Of a DNA stretch of 64,000 nt, positions 26,240-35,389 are shown one piece after another; positions within the stretch are counted from its first letter, which is position 1, and every line of letters begins with the position of its first letter. The stretch is from Salinicola salarius. Lineage in GTDB: Bacteria; Pseudomonadota; Gammaproteobacteria; Pseudomonadales; Halomonadaceae. Location of the stretch: positions 1 through 64,000 of the forward strand of contig NZ_NHOU01000009.1 of NCBI RefSeq assembly GCF_002179555.1, given 5' to 3'. Under the pieces are notes generated by a model. It saw only the letters and a list, made by a program, of their open reading frames with translations. It did not search any database and had not been told where the DNA came from. The position numbers were made by a program, and so were the translations under genes.

Positions 26240-26420
26240 GGTTCGGCCTTGTGCCGCTGCCATGACCGTGCCGGGCGGTGTGGGTAGCGTTGAATTCTGC
26301 GTCTCGAAGGCTTTTTTCGAGGTGAATCATTGCGATCCCGCATGGGATATCCTAGACGGAAGTGCGTTTCGCCGGTTTTTCCAGCGAAGCGATCAGGAAT
26401 TCATCTCTAAGGGACGCAGC

Positions 26421-27470
26421 ATGAAGGGACTCATCCGTGTGGGGCTGGTCGGCTACGGCATGGCCAGCAAACGGTTCCACGCGCCTTTGATCACCGCGCA
26501 GGACGGGCTTTCACTGGTCGCCGTGGCGAGCCGGGACGCCGACAAGGTCCATGCCGACTGGCCGAGCGTGCCGGTGGAGTCGACGCCGCTGGCGCTGTTC
26601 GCTCGCGACGATATCGATCTGGTCGTCATTCCCACGCCGAATGCGACGCACTACTCGCTGGTCAGCGAGGCGCTGGCTGCAGGCAAACACGTCGTCGTCG
26701 ACAAGCCGTTTACCGTGACGCTGGATGAAGCCCGCAAGCTGTGCGATCAGGCCGCCAAGGCCAAGCGCTTGCTGTCGGTATTTCACAACCGGCGCTGGGA
26801 CTCTGACTTCCTGACCGTGCGCAATCTCATCGATAGCCAGTCGCTGGGCCGAATCGTGCATTTCGAGTCGCATTTCGATCGCTTCCGCCCGGATGTCGCG
26901 CAGCGCTGGCGCGAGGATCCCGCGCCCGGCGCCGGCGCCTGGTTCGATCTCGGCTCCCATCTGCTCGACCAGGCCTTGGTCCTGTTCGGCACGCCGGAGG
27001 CGATCTCGCTCGATCTGGCCTGTCAGCGCGAGGGGGCAAAGGTCGACGACTACTTCCATGCCGTCCTCCGTTATCGGGAATGTCGCGTGATACTGCATGG
27101 CGGCACGCTGGTGTCGGCGCCCGGGGCTCGCTTCACCGTTCATGGCACGCGGGCCAGCTACGTCAAGCATGGCCTCGACCCGCAGGAGGACATGCTCAAG
27201 CGCGGCGACCGCTTGCCATCGCCGCACTGGGGAGAGGACTGGCGCCACGGCATGATGACGATCGGCCAGGTGCGTGAGGGCATTCAGCCGGAACTGCACG
27301 AGGTGCCGACCCTGCCCGGGAACTATCTGGCCTACTACGCTGGCGTTCGCGACGCCATTCGCAGCGGTTCGCCGCTGCCGGTGACGGCGGAGGCTGCGCT
27401 GGAGGTGATGCGGGTGCTGGAGGCCGGCATCCAGAGTGCCGAGTCGGGGCAGTTCGTTAGCCTGGCCTGA
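26421..27470 (+). CDS. Gfo/Idh/MocA-family oxidoreductase, YdgJ-like
   Basis: A 349-residue NAD(P)-dependent oxidoreductase. The Rossmann segment VGLVGYGMASKRFHAP is at residues 7-22, the signature KHVVVDKPFTVT near residue 95, and the catalytic-region motif GAWFDLGSHLLDQAL in the middle. The sequence follows the YdgJ/YhhX branch, whose members act on sugar or inositol-type substrates that are mostly undefined. The ATG at 26421 fits the conserved start; an upstream reading to 26262 lacks homology. It converges on the broken altronate dehydratase gene, with a shared terminator between them. Confidence 0.86.
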   Translation: MKGLIRVGLVGYGMASKRFHAPLITAQDGLSLVAVASRDADKVHADWPSVPVESTPLALFARDDIDLVVIPTPNATHYSLVSEALAAGKHVVVDKPFTVTLDEARKLCDQAAKAKRLLSVFHNRRWDSDFLTVRNLIDSQSLGRIVHFESHFDRFRPDVAQRWREDPAPGAGAWFDLGSHLLDQALVLFGTPEAISLDLACQREGAKVDDYFHAVLRYRECRVILHGGTLVSAPGARFTVHGTRASYVKHGLDPQEDMLKRGDRLPSPHWGEDWRHGMMTIGQVREGIQPELHEVPTLPGNYLAYYAGVRDAIRSGSPLPVTAEAALEVMRVLEAGIQSAESGQFVSLA

Positions 27471-27502
27471 CGTACGTCGAACCCGTTGCGGCGTATCCGA
27501 AA

Positions 27503-27534
27503 CGACCCGAGCCAGCAGGTGCTGGCTCGGGTCG
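27503..27534. terminator. Bidirectional terminator hairpin
   Basis: CGACCCGAGCCAGCA and its exact complement form a 15-bp stem around GG. It lies between the convergent oxidoreductase and altronate dehydratase genes and can serve both strands, although flanking U-runs are short. Confidence 0.75.
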
Positions 27535-27535
27535 C

Positions 27536-28822
27536 TTACTTTCGACGGTCGATGATCTGACTCTCAGGTAATGACGCCGATCTGCCAGGGCACGAACTCC
27601 TGTTGGCCGTAGCCGTGACGTTCGCGCCCAGCGACTTCTCGAGAATCGTGGTCAGGCCGCCGGCCTTGTTGCCCGCAGACGGGTTGTTGTCGAGCGAAGC
27701 GCCGCGAACCCGGCAGAACTCCTCCCACCAGTGGATGCGCTCGATCAGCTTGTGGGCGACGGCGGGGGTGACCGCCCGGCGCGTCAGCAGGTGTTCGGCG
27801 CCGTAGACTTCCGGCGTCTCGGCCAGTACGGCGCTCCCGCCGTGGGCGATCAAGCGGTCCACGGCGGCGCCCAGGGCAGGGTTGGCGGTGATGCCGGAGT
27901 AGCCGTCGGAGCCACCGCACTGCAGCGCGACTCGCAGATGCTCGACCGAGCAGGGTGTCCGTGCGACCTGGTTGGCTTCGTTCAGCAGTTGCTCGATATG
28001 GCGGATGCCCTCGGCGATCGCCTTGGTGGTGCCGCCGATCTGCTGGATAGTGAAGGGGTGCAGCCTGGGGCCGGGCTTCAGCCCCTGGGACTCGATCAGC
28101 GCGTCGATCTGATTGGTCTCGCAGCCGAGGCCGATGACCAGCACGGCAGCGAAGTTGACGTGGCGCGCGTAGCCGGCGAGCGTACGCCGCAGCATCTCCA
28201 GCGCTTCGCCATCCGCGGCCACCGCGCAGCCTACGCCGTGAGTCAGTGCGACCACGCCATCCACGTTGGGGTAGGGCGCCATCGCCTCGGGATGAACGTC
28301 GCGCCGGAAATGATCGGCGATGGCGTGAGCGACCGTGGCGGAACAGTTGACCGAGGTGAGAATGCCGATGTAATTGCGCGTGGCGACACGGCCATCCGCT
28401 CGTTGAATCCCCATGAAGGTGGCGGCGGGAGAGATCCGCTCGACGGGCGTGACCTCGCTGCCGATGGCATAGTCCTTCGAATAGTCCTTGGAATAGCCCT
28501 TCGAATAGCCCTTCACATCGCCCTGTTCCTGACCGGCGCCTTCCAGGTCGCCGATGCCGAGATTGTGGACGTGGACATGATCGCCGGGCGAGATGGGACG
28601 GATGGCGCGACCGATGATCTGGCCGTAGCGGCGAACCATGTCTCCGCTGTCCAGGGCTCGGATGGCGATCTTGTGGGCGGCGGGCACGGCGGTTGTCAGG
28701 ACGATGCCCGGCAGGACTTCGGTACCTTCGGGCAGCGGCGTACGCGCGATGACGACATCATCGCGTTCGTGCAGGCGGATGATCGAGGCGGGGGCCTCGG
28801 TGGTGTGTTCGATCAGTGCCAT
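27536..28822 (-). pseudogene. uxaA: Altronate dehydratase (UxaA family), internal deletion and frameshift
   Basis: The 5' part encodes an N-terminal SAF-type domain (MALIEHTTEAP onwards), a linker and most of the UxaA C-terminal domain (ATRNYIGILTSVNCSATV, ALTHGVGCA, LQCGGSDGYSGITANPALG). Homology stops after GGLTTILEKSLGA, where intact enzymes continue for roughly 90-100 residues. The family's C-terminal end appears directly afterwards but in another frame: HGYGQQEFVPWQIGVIT with its stop at 27564. The observed frame instead reads through unrelated residues to 27536. A deletion of about 0.3 kb with a frameshift explains this. The product would have dehydrated altronate to 2-keto-3-deoxygluconate. 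GAGGAG precedes the ATG at 28822. The interdomain linker carries a four-copy tetrapeptide repeat. Confidence 0.85.
28469..28516 (-). repeat. 12-bp tandem repeat in the altronate dehydratase linker (4 copies)
   Basis: On the plus strand the units are variants of ATAGTCCTTCGA starting at 28469, 28481, 28493 and 28505. Read on the coding strand they give GYSK/DYSK tetrapeptides, located between the SAF domain and the catalytic domain. Confidence 0.93.
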
Positions 28823-28910
28823 GAGTTGGCTCCTCGGGCGGCTTGTGCCACTTTGGTCTATGCGGCTTCGGGTCAAAGCCTTTTTTAATCAGTTGTTTAT
28901 TATGATTCTG

Positions 28911-28951
28911 GTGGTAGCCACACCCTATCCGGTCACGGTGTGCCCCACCAC
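28911..28951. promoter_or_regulatory. Imperfect inverted repeat between uxaA and the LysR gene
   Basis: GTGGTAGCCACACC (28911-28924) and GGTGTGCCCCACCAC (28937-28951) pair at their outer five and inner six bases. The site is central in the 214-base divergent gap and is a candidate operator for the adjacent LysR regulator. The AT-rich stretch at 28880-28905 could hold promoter elements. Confidence 0.4.
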
Positions 28952-29036
28952 TGAGAGTTGCTGATCGAGTGATAACGGCCGTGCATTCGCCCAAAGTCTC
29001 AATTATGGATCGCGTCGCAAGCGAGAGGAGTCGTCG

Positions 29037-29987
29037 ATGCCCCCGACGCTGGAAACCCTGATGTCGCGTCTGCGCTTGCGCCAGTTGCGCTTGCTGATGG
29101 CGCTCGACGAGTGCGGGTCGATTCACAAGGCCGCCGAGCAGGTGGCGATTTCCCAGCCCGGCGCGACACGGGCGCTGAACGAGATCGAGTCGACGCTGGG
29201 CGCGCCACTATTCCTGCGTAGCGCGCGGGGGCTGGAGGCCAACGATCTGGGGCGCTGCGTGGTGCGCTACGCGAGGCTGATCCAGACCGACGTGGCGCAT
29301 CTGCGCGAGGAGATGATCGGTATCCAGCAGGGCTTCGGCGGGCATCTGGCGGTGGGGGGAACGATGGGCGCCATCGCGGCGATCGTCGAGGCCATCGTCA
29401 AGGTTCGCGCCGAGCAGCCTTCGCTGTCGTTGCAGGTGATCGAGGATACCAGCGAGGGGCTGCTGCGCCTGCTCGACGAGGGGCGGATCGATGTCGCCCT
29501 GTGTCGTTCCAACTTCGGGCGGCGCCCGGGCGATTACCATTGCCACGGGCACTTTCCCGAACCGCTCTGGGTGGTCGCCAACCCCGCGCATCCGCTGGTG
29601 AAGGTCGACGAGCCCGATTTCACCACCCTGGCCAGGCAGGCGTGGATCGTCTATCCCGTCAGCATGCCGAGGATGCTGGAGCAGGAGTTCGTCGCCGCGG
29701 GCCTCTCGCAGCCGGTACAGTCGATCGAGATCTCGTCTACCTACGCCATCCTGGCCATGCTGGAACGGGACGACGGGGTGCTGGCGCTGTTGCCGGAACG
29801 TATCGCGCGGGAGCAGGTGGCGCGGGGTCATGTGGCGCGGGTGAACTATCTTTTCAGGACGCGCAATCCTGCTTTCGAGCTGCTCTGGCGGCGTGATCGA
29901 GAGCTGTCGCCGGCAGCTCGACGCTTTATCGAATGTTACGACAGCGTAGGAAAAGCGGCCGCTGAAATTTGCCAAGTGCCGAGTTAG
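29037..29987 (+). CDS. LysR-family transcriptional regulator
   Basis: A 316-residue regulator with an N-terminal winged helix (about residues 10-70, KAAEQVAISQPGATRALNEIE) and a C-terminal effector domain of the periplasmic-binding-protein type. The sequence MSRLRLRQLRLLMALDECGSI resembles the GbpR/CbI-like branch that controls sugar and sugar-acid uptake or catabolism. It is transcribed divergently from the altronate dehydratase gene, so it probably controlled that gene; with the target broken it may now have no local function. A GAGAGGAG site precedes the ATG. Confidence 0.88.
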   Translation: MPPTLETLMSRLRLRQLRLLMALDECGSIHKAAEQVAISQPGATRALNEIESTLGAPLFLRSARGLEANDLGRCVVRYARLIQTDVAHLREEMIGIQQGFGGHLAVGGTMGAIAAIVEAIVKVRAEQPSLSLQVIEDTSEGLLRLLDEGRIDVALCRSNFGRRPGDYHCHGHFPEPLWVVANPAHPLVKVDEPDFTTLARQAWIVYPVSMPRMLEQEFVAAGLSQPVQSIEISSTYAILAMLERDDGVLALLPERIAREQVARGHVARVNYLFRTRNPAFELLWRRDRELSPAARRFIECYDSVGKAAAEICQVPS

Positions 29988-30095
29988 TGTCTAGGTTTTG
30001 TATAGATTGCTCAGGCAAGCTCTCGTGACACGGGCAGCATTGGCAACGGTTGCCGGGATCGTGTTGCGAGCCAAGATGAATTATGGAGGATTCAC

Positions 30096-30461
30096 ATGAA
30101 AAAGCTTAACGCAGCCATTTTCGCTACGCTGATCGCTCTGCCCGCCGCGGGTGCTTTTGCTCAGGAGCAGGCACCAAGCGTCAGCCCGGAGACGGGTTCG
30201 GCCAATACTCAGTCCGGTGGATCCGCTCCTACCAAGGCTCAAGGTGGGAGCATGTCGGGCGAAACCCATGGGTCGCTACCGTCCGAGAACAGTATCCCGG
30301 ACCAGAACAATGCCCAGACGGGCTCTGCCAACACCCAGCCGGGCAGCCTGAAGGCCCAAGGTGGCTCTGCACAGGATGAATCCGCAGCCCGTGGCCCGAT
30401 GAAGGACGATATGGAAGGTAATCATGGCGTCGACTCTGCCCAGGATGTGGATCCCGAGTGA
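30096..30461 (+). CDS. Small secreted low-complexity protein of unknown function
   Basis: A 121-residue protein with a clear Sec signal peptide (MKKLNAAIFATLIALPAAGAFA, 22 residues shown only as its extent, cleaved before QEQ) and a very strong GGAGG site seven bases before the ATG. The mature part is Ser/Gly/Gln/Asn-rich and contains two imperfect copies of a block built on TGSANTQ followed later by KAQGGS; the C-terminus is acidic. It is probably unstructured in the periplasm. I recognise no family. It stands alone and ends at a good terminator, so it is likely transcribed as a single gene. Confidence 0.75.
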   Translation: MKKLNAAIFATLIALPAAGAFAQEQAPSVSPETGSANTQSGGSAPTKAQGGSMSGETHGSLPSENSIPDQNNAQTGSANTQPGSLKAQGGSAQDESAARGPMKDDMEGNHGVDSAQDVDPE

Positions 30462-30509
30462 TCGTCTGTTCGCTTCGCGATAGAAGCGTTCGAAACTAGT
30501 ATTACTGTT

Positions 30510-30547
30510 CGACCCTCGTCCCGCTCAGCGGGGCGGGGGTCGTTTTC
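30510..30547 (+). terminator. Rho-independent terminator after the small secreted protein gene
   Basis: CGACCCTCGTCCCGCT pairs with AGCGGGGCGGGGGTCG (one mismatch, G-U pairs) and is followed by TTTTC. It also lies between convergent genes and could act for nudE on the other strand. Confidence 0.85.
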
Positions 30548-30602
30548 TTGTCATGTGTCGAGAGGCGGGAGAGAGGGACCGCCCGCGGCTGCGGCGATGT
30601 CT

Positions 30603-31196
30603 TCACCACCAGCTATCGGACTCGCGCTCGCTGCGCAGCTTCTCTCGCGCGATGAAGAGTGCTGCGATGGCGCGTCCTTCGTGGAAATCGTCGCGAGCCA
30701 GCAAGCCGGTTATGTCGTCGATGGCGTGCGTTTCGACGATCAATGGTTCGGGCTCGTCCCCCTCCAGCCGCCTTTCGTAGAGATCGCTGGCCAGCATCAC
30801 CTGCATGCGGTGATTCATGTAGTTGGGCGCCAGCGACAGCTCCACCAGCGGCTCGATGCGGTTGGCGCCGAAGCCGCACTCTTCCATGAGTTCCCGATTG
30901 GCGGCCGTGATGATGTCCTCGCCCGGGTCGACCAATCCCTTGGGCAGGGTGAGCATATATTCATCGAAGCCCGCTGCGTATTCGCGGATCAGCAGTACAT
31001 GATCGGGGTCCGGCATCGCCACCACCATCACCGCACCGCGTCCCTTGCCTTTCAAACGTTCGAATGTTCGCTGCTCGCCATTGGCGAAGCGCAAATCGAG
31101 TGATTCGATCGCAAACAGTTCGCTCTGGGCCATATGGCGCCGCTCGAGAATCGTCGGCTTGGTCAAGGGTAACGAGGAAGAGTCTGTCGGCGCCAT
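30603..31196 (-). CDS. nudE: ADP-compound hydrolase NudE
   Basis: A 197-residue Nudix hydrolase that cleaves ADP-ribose, Ap3A, NADH and similar molecules. The Nudix box is GLVDPGEDIITAANRELMEE followed by CGFG. The conserved KPTILERR start, IREYAAGFDEYMLTLPKG, and LEGDEPEPL near the C-terminus match E. coli NudE. The start at 31196 has a GGAGG site. It is divergent from yrfG, repeating the E. coli neighbourhood nudE-yrfG-hslR-hslO-pckA. Confidence 0.92.
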   Translation of the reverse strand: MAPTDSSSLPLTKPTILERRHMAQSELFAIESLDLRFANGEQRTFERLKGKGRGAVMVVAMPDPDHVLLIREYAAGFDEYMLTLPKGLVDPGEDIITAANRELMEECGFGANRIEPLVELSLAPNYMNHRMQVMLASDLYERRLEGDEPEPLIVETHAIDDITGLLARDDFHEGRAIAALFIAREKLRSERESDSWW

Positions 31197-31271
31197 GGGG
31201 CCTCCGTGCATCGGGCGGGTTGCACTGGGTACAATAATCGATGCTTGCTCGTGGGGGAAACGCCCATGCCG

Positions 31272-31310
31272 CCCGTGCGGCAATGGAAGCACCGCACGGG
31301 AAGTTTCTTT
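31272..31310 (+). promoter_or_regulatory. Leader hairpin with U-tract before yrfG
   Basis: CCCGTGCGG and CCGCACGGG form a perfect nine-bp stem with an 11-base loop, followed within four bases by TTTCTTTTT. It lies 25 bases before the yrfG start and could be an attenuator or a terminator for short transcripts from the divergent promoter region. Confidence 0.5.
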
Positions 31311-31334
31311 TTACCGATTGCCGAGACGCCGCCG

Positions 31335-31994
31335 ATGCTCGATTGGAACGCCATCGATACCGTTTTCCTGGATATGGACGGTACGTTGCTCGATCTTCAC
31401 TTCGATAGCCATTTCTGGCTGGAGCACCTGCCGCGTCGCTACGTCGAGCTGCATCGTCTCGACGACTCGCATCGCACCGCGCTGGAGACTCGAATTCTCG
31501 AGTCCCGCGGAACGCTGGACTGGTACAGCCTGGCGCACTGGAGTCGCGAACTGTCGCTGGATATCGTCGCGCTCAAACGCGAGGTTGCGCACCTGATCGG
31601 CTGGCGCGCCGACGCGCTGGCATTCATGGAGTGGCTCAAGGCCGCGCCGGTGGACGTCGTGCTGGCGACCAACGCCGACCGCGAGAGTCTCGGGCTCAAG
31701 CTGCCGTTGACGGGCCTGGACCGCTATGTCGACCGTATCGTCTCTTCCGCGGACGTGGGGGCGCCCAAGGAGCAGCCAGCGTTCTGGGACGCGATGCAGG
31801 CCTTGCATCCGTTCGACCCCGCACGCAGCCTGTTCGTCGATGACAATACCGACGTGCTGGCGTGCGCCCGGGATTACGGCATTCGTTACCTGCTGGGCAT
31901 CCATCAGCCCGACAGCCGCAAGCCCGGTAGTGCGCATCCGGCATTCACCGTCGTCGATCGCTTCGCGTCACTGCTGCCCGAAACGCCGGCTTGA
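31335..31994 (+). CDS. yrfG: GMP/IMP nucleotidase YrfG
   Basis: A 219-residue HAD phosphatase that dephosphorylates purine nucleotides such as GMP and IMP in E. coli. Motif I is FLDMDGTLLDLHFDS (nucleophile first Asp), motif II is LATNADRESL and motif IV is SLFVDDNTDVL. Start at 31335 gives MLDWNAIDTVFLD, matching YrfG. It is 47 bases upstream of hslR, the same order as in E. coli. A leader hairpin precedes it. Confidence 0.9.
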   Translation: MLDWNAIDTVFLDMDGTLLDLHFDSHFWLEHLPRRYVELHRLDDSHRTALETRILESRGTLDWYSLAHWSRELSLDIVALKREVAHLIGWRADALAFMEWLKAAPVDVVLATNADRESLGLKLPLTGLDRYVDRIVSSADVGAPKEQPAFWDAMQALHPFDPARSLFVDDNTDVLACARDYGIRYLLGIHQPDSRKPGSAHPAFTVVDRFASLLPETPA

Positions 31995-32041
31995 AGCGAT
32001 GGCCAGCGACCCCCATCTACGCAGGTCGAGGTGACAGATCC

Positions 32042-32434
32042 ATGAGTGAAACGGTTCGTATCGATAAATGGTTGTGGGCGGCGCGATTCTTCAAGACGCG
32101 CCAGCTGGCCAAGAAAGCGATCGAGGGCGGCAAGGTCCGCTACAACGGCAATCGCGTCAAGACCAGCAGGAATGTCGAGGTCGGGGCGCTGATCGAGGTG
32201 CCGCAAGGCTGGGACAACGCGACCGTCGAGGTCCTGGCGCTGTCCGATCAGCGCCGCGGCGCGCCCGAGGCGCAGCAACTCTATGCCGAAACTCCCGACA
32301 GCATCGACCGTCGAGCCCGGGAAGCGCATCAGCGAAAGCTGGCCAATCAAGTGATGCAGCCGCCGATCAAGCGACCGGACAAGCGCCAGCGCCGCGATAT
32401 CCACCGCTTCCAGCGTCAGCACACCGACGACTGA
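32042..32434 (+). CDS. hslR: Ribosome-associated heat-shock protein Hsp15
   Basis: Hsp15 binds free 50S subunits carrying a nascent chain and helps recycle stalled ribosomes. The 130-residue protein starts with an S4 RNA-binding domain (VRIDKWLWAARFFKTRQLA, residues 4-22) and ends in a basic tail (KRPDKRQRRDIHRFQRQH). The ATG at 32042 fits the family; an in-frame TTG 17 codons upstream is unlikely. It lies between yrfG and hslO as in E. coli, where hslR and hslO are heat-inducible. Confidence 0.95.
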   Translation: MSETVRIDKWLWAARFFKTRQLAKKAIEGGKVRYNGNRVKTSRNVEVGALIEVPQGWDNATVEVLALSDQRRGAPEAQQLYAETPDSIDRRAREAHQRKLANQVMQPPIKRPDKRQRRDIHRFQRQHTDD

Positions 32435-32534
32435 ACGTCTGGCGCGCTGGCGCCGTGAACTGCCTGCCAACCCCTATCTGCCATTGCCGGGCAATCCTCT
32501 GCGATTCGTCCGGCGTCCGACGAGATCATGATTC

Positions 32535-33407
32535 ATGAACGATGAAATCCAGCGTTTTCTATTCGACGATACCAACGTGCGTGGCGAGATCGTGCAACTG
32601 GAGTCCGCCTACCGGGAAGTGCTCGAGCGCCAGGACTACCCCGAGCCGATCCGCTACCAGCTGGGAGAGCTGTTGAGCGCCGTGGCCCTGCTGACCGAGA
32701 CGGTCAAGCTCGATGGCACGGTCAGCCTGGAGATCCGGGGCAAGCAGGGCGTCGACGTGCTGATGGCCGAATCCAATCCGGGCGGCCAGCTGCGGGCCAT
32801 CGCCCGCTACGACGAGAATCAGGTATTCGCCGACAACGCCACGCTGCGACAGCTGGTCGGCGACGGCCAGATCGTGATTACCCTCGATCCTGCCGAGGGC
32901 AATCGCTATCAGGGCATCGTGGCGCTGGAACACGATCACCTGGCGAGCTGCCTGGAAGCCTACTTCGCGCAGTCGGAGCAGCTGGCGACGCGCCTGTGGC
33001 TGAGCGCCGACGGCCAGCGCAGCGCCGGTCTGCTGCTGCAGCAGCTGCCGGACGATGCCTCCAACAAGGATCCTGATGCCTGGGAGCGTGTCGTTCATCT
33101 GGCCTCCACGATCACCGACGACGAAATGCTGACGTTGCCGGCCCAGGACGTGCTGTATCGGCTGTTCCATGAAGAAACCACGCGGGTCTTCGCGCCCAAG
33201 GCGCTGACGTTCGGCTGCACCTGCTCGCGGGAGCGCATCGCCAACGCCTTGCATACCTTCGGGGCCGATGAGCTGCGCAGCATTCTGGACGAGCAGAAGG
33301 CGATCGATACGCAGTGCCATTTTTGTCATACCCGGTACCATTTTAGTGCGGCAGAAATCGAGGCGATCATCGACTCGCCCCAGGCGCCATCGCCGACGTT
33401 GCACTGA
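32535..33407 (+). CDS. hslO: Redox-regulated chaperone Hsp33
   Basis: Hsp33 is a holdase switched on by oxidative stress through zinc-bound cysteines. The 290-residue protein keeps all four: C228 and C230 (FGCTCS) and C261 and C264 (CHFC). The N-terminal start [16 protein letters not shown] and the SVALEHD-type core are canonical. It follows hslR by 100 bases, and a terminator ends the unit at 33460. Fits the local theme of protein quality control with Hsp15. Confidence 0.95.
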   Translation: MNDEIQRFLFDDTNVRGEIVQLESAYREVLERQDYPEPIRYQLGELLSAVALLTETVKLDGTVSLEIRGKQGVDVLMAESNPGGQLRAIARYDENQVFADNATLRQLVGDGQIVITLDPAEGNRYQGIVALEHDHLASCLEAYFAQSEQLATRLWLSADGQRSAGLLLQQLPDDASNKDPDAWERVVHLASTITDDEMLTLPAQDVLYRLFHEETTRVFAPKALTFGCTCSRERIANALHTFGADELRSILDEQKAIDTQCHFCHTRYHFSAAEIEAIIDSPQAPSPTLH

Positions 33408-33459
33408 GCTGGGCGCTCGACGACGTCAGGCGCCTTGATCGGAGCGGAATCGGCCCCGG

Positions 33460-33490
33460 GCGTCCGGCGTTTGCGCGCCGGGCGCTTTTT
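33460..33490 (+). terminator. Rho-independent terminator after hslO
   Basis: GCGTCCGGCG and CGCCGGGCGC form a ten-bp stem with one G-U pair and a six-base loop, followed by TTTTT. Confidence 0.88.
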
Positions 33491-33498
33491 GCCATAAT
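33470..33498 (+). promoter_or_regulatory. Candidate sigma-70 promoter of pckA
   Basis: TTTGCG (33470-33475) and CATAAT (33493-33498) have a 17-base spacer. The pair overlaps the hslO terminator and lies 96 bases before the pckA start. The -10 is good, the -35 is fair. Confidence 0.4.
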
Positions 33499-33593
33499 GA
33501 CGATCCTTTTTCGCCCGCCAGGCGTCGCAGCGGCGGGCTTTCGACGCTGTGAAACGACACGAAAACAGAGGCCTCAGCGCCCAGGACCGGATA

Positions 33594-35177
33594 ATGACCA
33601 CCTCTCAAGCCTCGTTCCAGGCTGCCAATGATTCCCGCCCCGCGAAAGCGCACACCAATTTGACCACGGCCGAGCTGGTCGAATATGCCCTCGCAAGAGG
33701 AGAAGGCTTGCTGGCCGCCAATGGTGCATTGGTGGTGGAGACGGGGGAGCGCACTGGCCGGTCCACCCTGGACCGCTTCATCGTCGACGAGCCCTCCACC
33801 TCGGATCTGATCGACTGGGGGCAGGTCAACCGCCCGATCGGACCGGGCGTGTTCGATGCGCTGTGGGAGCGGGTCGAGGACTACCTGGCGGGTGGCGATA
33901 CCTTCGTCTCCGAGCTGCATGTCGGCGCCGATCCGGAGTACTACCTGCCGATTCGTGTCATCACGCAGAAGGCCTGGCACAACCTCTACGGGCGCAACCT
34001 TTTCGTGCGCCCGGAGAACTGGAACCCCAAGGACAAGAGCGAGTGGACGGTGCTGAGCGCCCCCGACTTCGTCTGCGATCCTCAGCGTGACGGCACGCGT
34101 TCCGAAAGCACGGTGATGATCAATTTCGCGCGCCGCCGGGTGCTGCTGGCCGGCATGCGTTACGCGGGCGAGATGAAGAAGGCGATGTTCTCGGTGCAGA
34201 ACTTCCTGTTGCCGGAGAAGGACGTGCTGCCGATGCACTGCAGTGCCAACGTCGGCGAGGACGGGGAAACCACGCTGTTCTTCGGGCTGTCCGGCACCGG
34301 CAAGACGACGTTATCGGCGGATCCGGAGCGCTATCTCATCGGCGACGACGAGCATGGCTGGGGTGAAGGCACCGTCTTCAACTTCGAAGGTGGCTGCTAT
34401 GCCAAGACCATCGATCTGTCGCGCAAGAACGAGCCGATCATCTGGGACGCCATCCGTTTCGGCACCGTGCTGGAAAACGTGGTGCTGACAGAGGATCGGG
34501 TGCCCGACTATGCCGACGACAGCCTGACCCAGAACGGGCGTGCCGGTTATCCGCTGGAATTCGTCGAGAAACGCGTCGAGGAAAACCGCGCCGGCGAGCC
34601 GAGCGCGATCATCTTCCTGACTTGCGACATGAGCGGCGTGCTGCCGCCGGTCTCGCTGCTCTCCAAGGAAGCGGCGGCCTATCACTTCCTGTCCGGCTAC
34701 ACGGCCAAGGTCGGTTCGACCGAGATGGGCTCCACCAGCGGCCTCGAGGCGACGTTCTCGACCTGCTTCGGCGCACCGTTCTTCCCGCGCCCGGCGCATG
34801 AATATGCCGACCTGCTGATCAAGCGCATCGAGGCCTTCGAGTCTCGTGTCTACCTGGTCAATACCGGCTGGAGTGGCGGGGCCTACGGCCAGGGCGGCAG
34901 CCGCTTCAGCATTCCGACGACGCGCGCCATCATTCGCGCCATCCAGGAAGGCGACCTGAAGGACATCGAGACCCGGCATATCGAAGGGCTCAATCTCGAC
35001 GTGCCGCTGGCGGTGGACGGGGTCGATGCCAAGCTGCTCGACCCGCGTGATGCCTGGAGCGACCAGGAGGCCTATCGCGAACAGATGAATGCGCTGGTGG
35101 CCAAGTTCATCGCCAATTTCACCAAGTTCGACGATGTCGATGCCGCGATCGTCGCGGCCGGCCCGCAGACGCTCTGA
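33594..35177 (+). CDS. pckA: Phosphoenolpyruvate carboxykinase (ATP)
   Basis: PckA converts oxaloacetate to phosphoenolpyruvate with ATP, the entry to gluconeogenesis. The 527-residue protein has the kinase P-loop [10 protein letters not shown] (residues 231-240), the metal/substrate motif [19 protein letters not shown], and the expected [11 protein letters not shown] and INTGWSGG-type ([11 protein letters not shown]) blocks. ATG at 33594 was chosen over a GTG at 33549 because homology begins with the [20 protein letters not shown] region. It follows hslO and precedes tex, matching E. coli order without yhgE, envZ, ompR and greB. It would support growth on acetate made usable by Acs. Confidence 0.95.
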   Translation: MTTSQASFQAANDSRPAKAHTNLTTAELVEYALARGEGLLAANGALVVETGERTGRSTLDRFIVDEPSTSDLIDWGQVNRPIGPGVFDALWERVEDYLAGGDTFVSELHVGADPEYYLPIRVITQKAWHNLYGRNLFVRPENWNPKDKSEWTVLSAPDFVCDPQRDGTRSESTVMINFARRRVLLAGMRYAGEMKKAMFSVQNFLLPEKDVLPMHCSANVGEDGETTLFFGLSGTGKTTLSADPERYLIGDDEHGWGEGTVFNFEGGCYAKTIDLSRKNEPIIWDAIRFGTVLENVVLTEDRVPDYADDSLTQNGRAGYPLEFVEKRVEENRAGEPSAIIFLTCDMSGVLPPVSLLSKEAAAYHFLSGYTAKVGSTEMGSTSGLEATFSTCFGAPFFPRPAHEYADLLIKRIEAFESRVYLVNTGWSGGAYGQGGSRFSIPTTRAIIRAIQEGDLKDIETRHIEGLNLDVPLAVDGVDAKLLDPRDAWSDQEAYREQMNALVAKFIANFTKFDDVDAAIVAAGPQTL

Positions 35178-35271
35178 CGTCTGTAGATACGATACTCTGG
35201 CGCCTGTAGACACGCCGGCGCCTGTCCGAGACGGGTTCGTCGAGCTGCCTGCCGCGAGTCGTGCGGTATCT

Positions 35272-35300
35272 GACGGGGATGGCCATCGGCCATCCCCGTC
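35272..35300 (+). terminator. Hairpin terminator after pckA
   Basis: GACGGGGATGGC and GCCATCCCCGTC form a perfect 12-bp stem with a five-base loop, followed by TGGTTTG. The U-run is weak but the position is right. Confidence 0.7.
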
Positions 35301-35389
35301 TGGTTTGTGCGACTTCGATACCGCCGGAGTGTGAGCCTCCCGCGCCGGTGTGCTAACGTGGCGCGATCCTACCTATCGTGATGGTTTTC

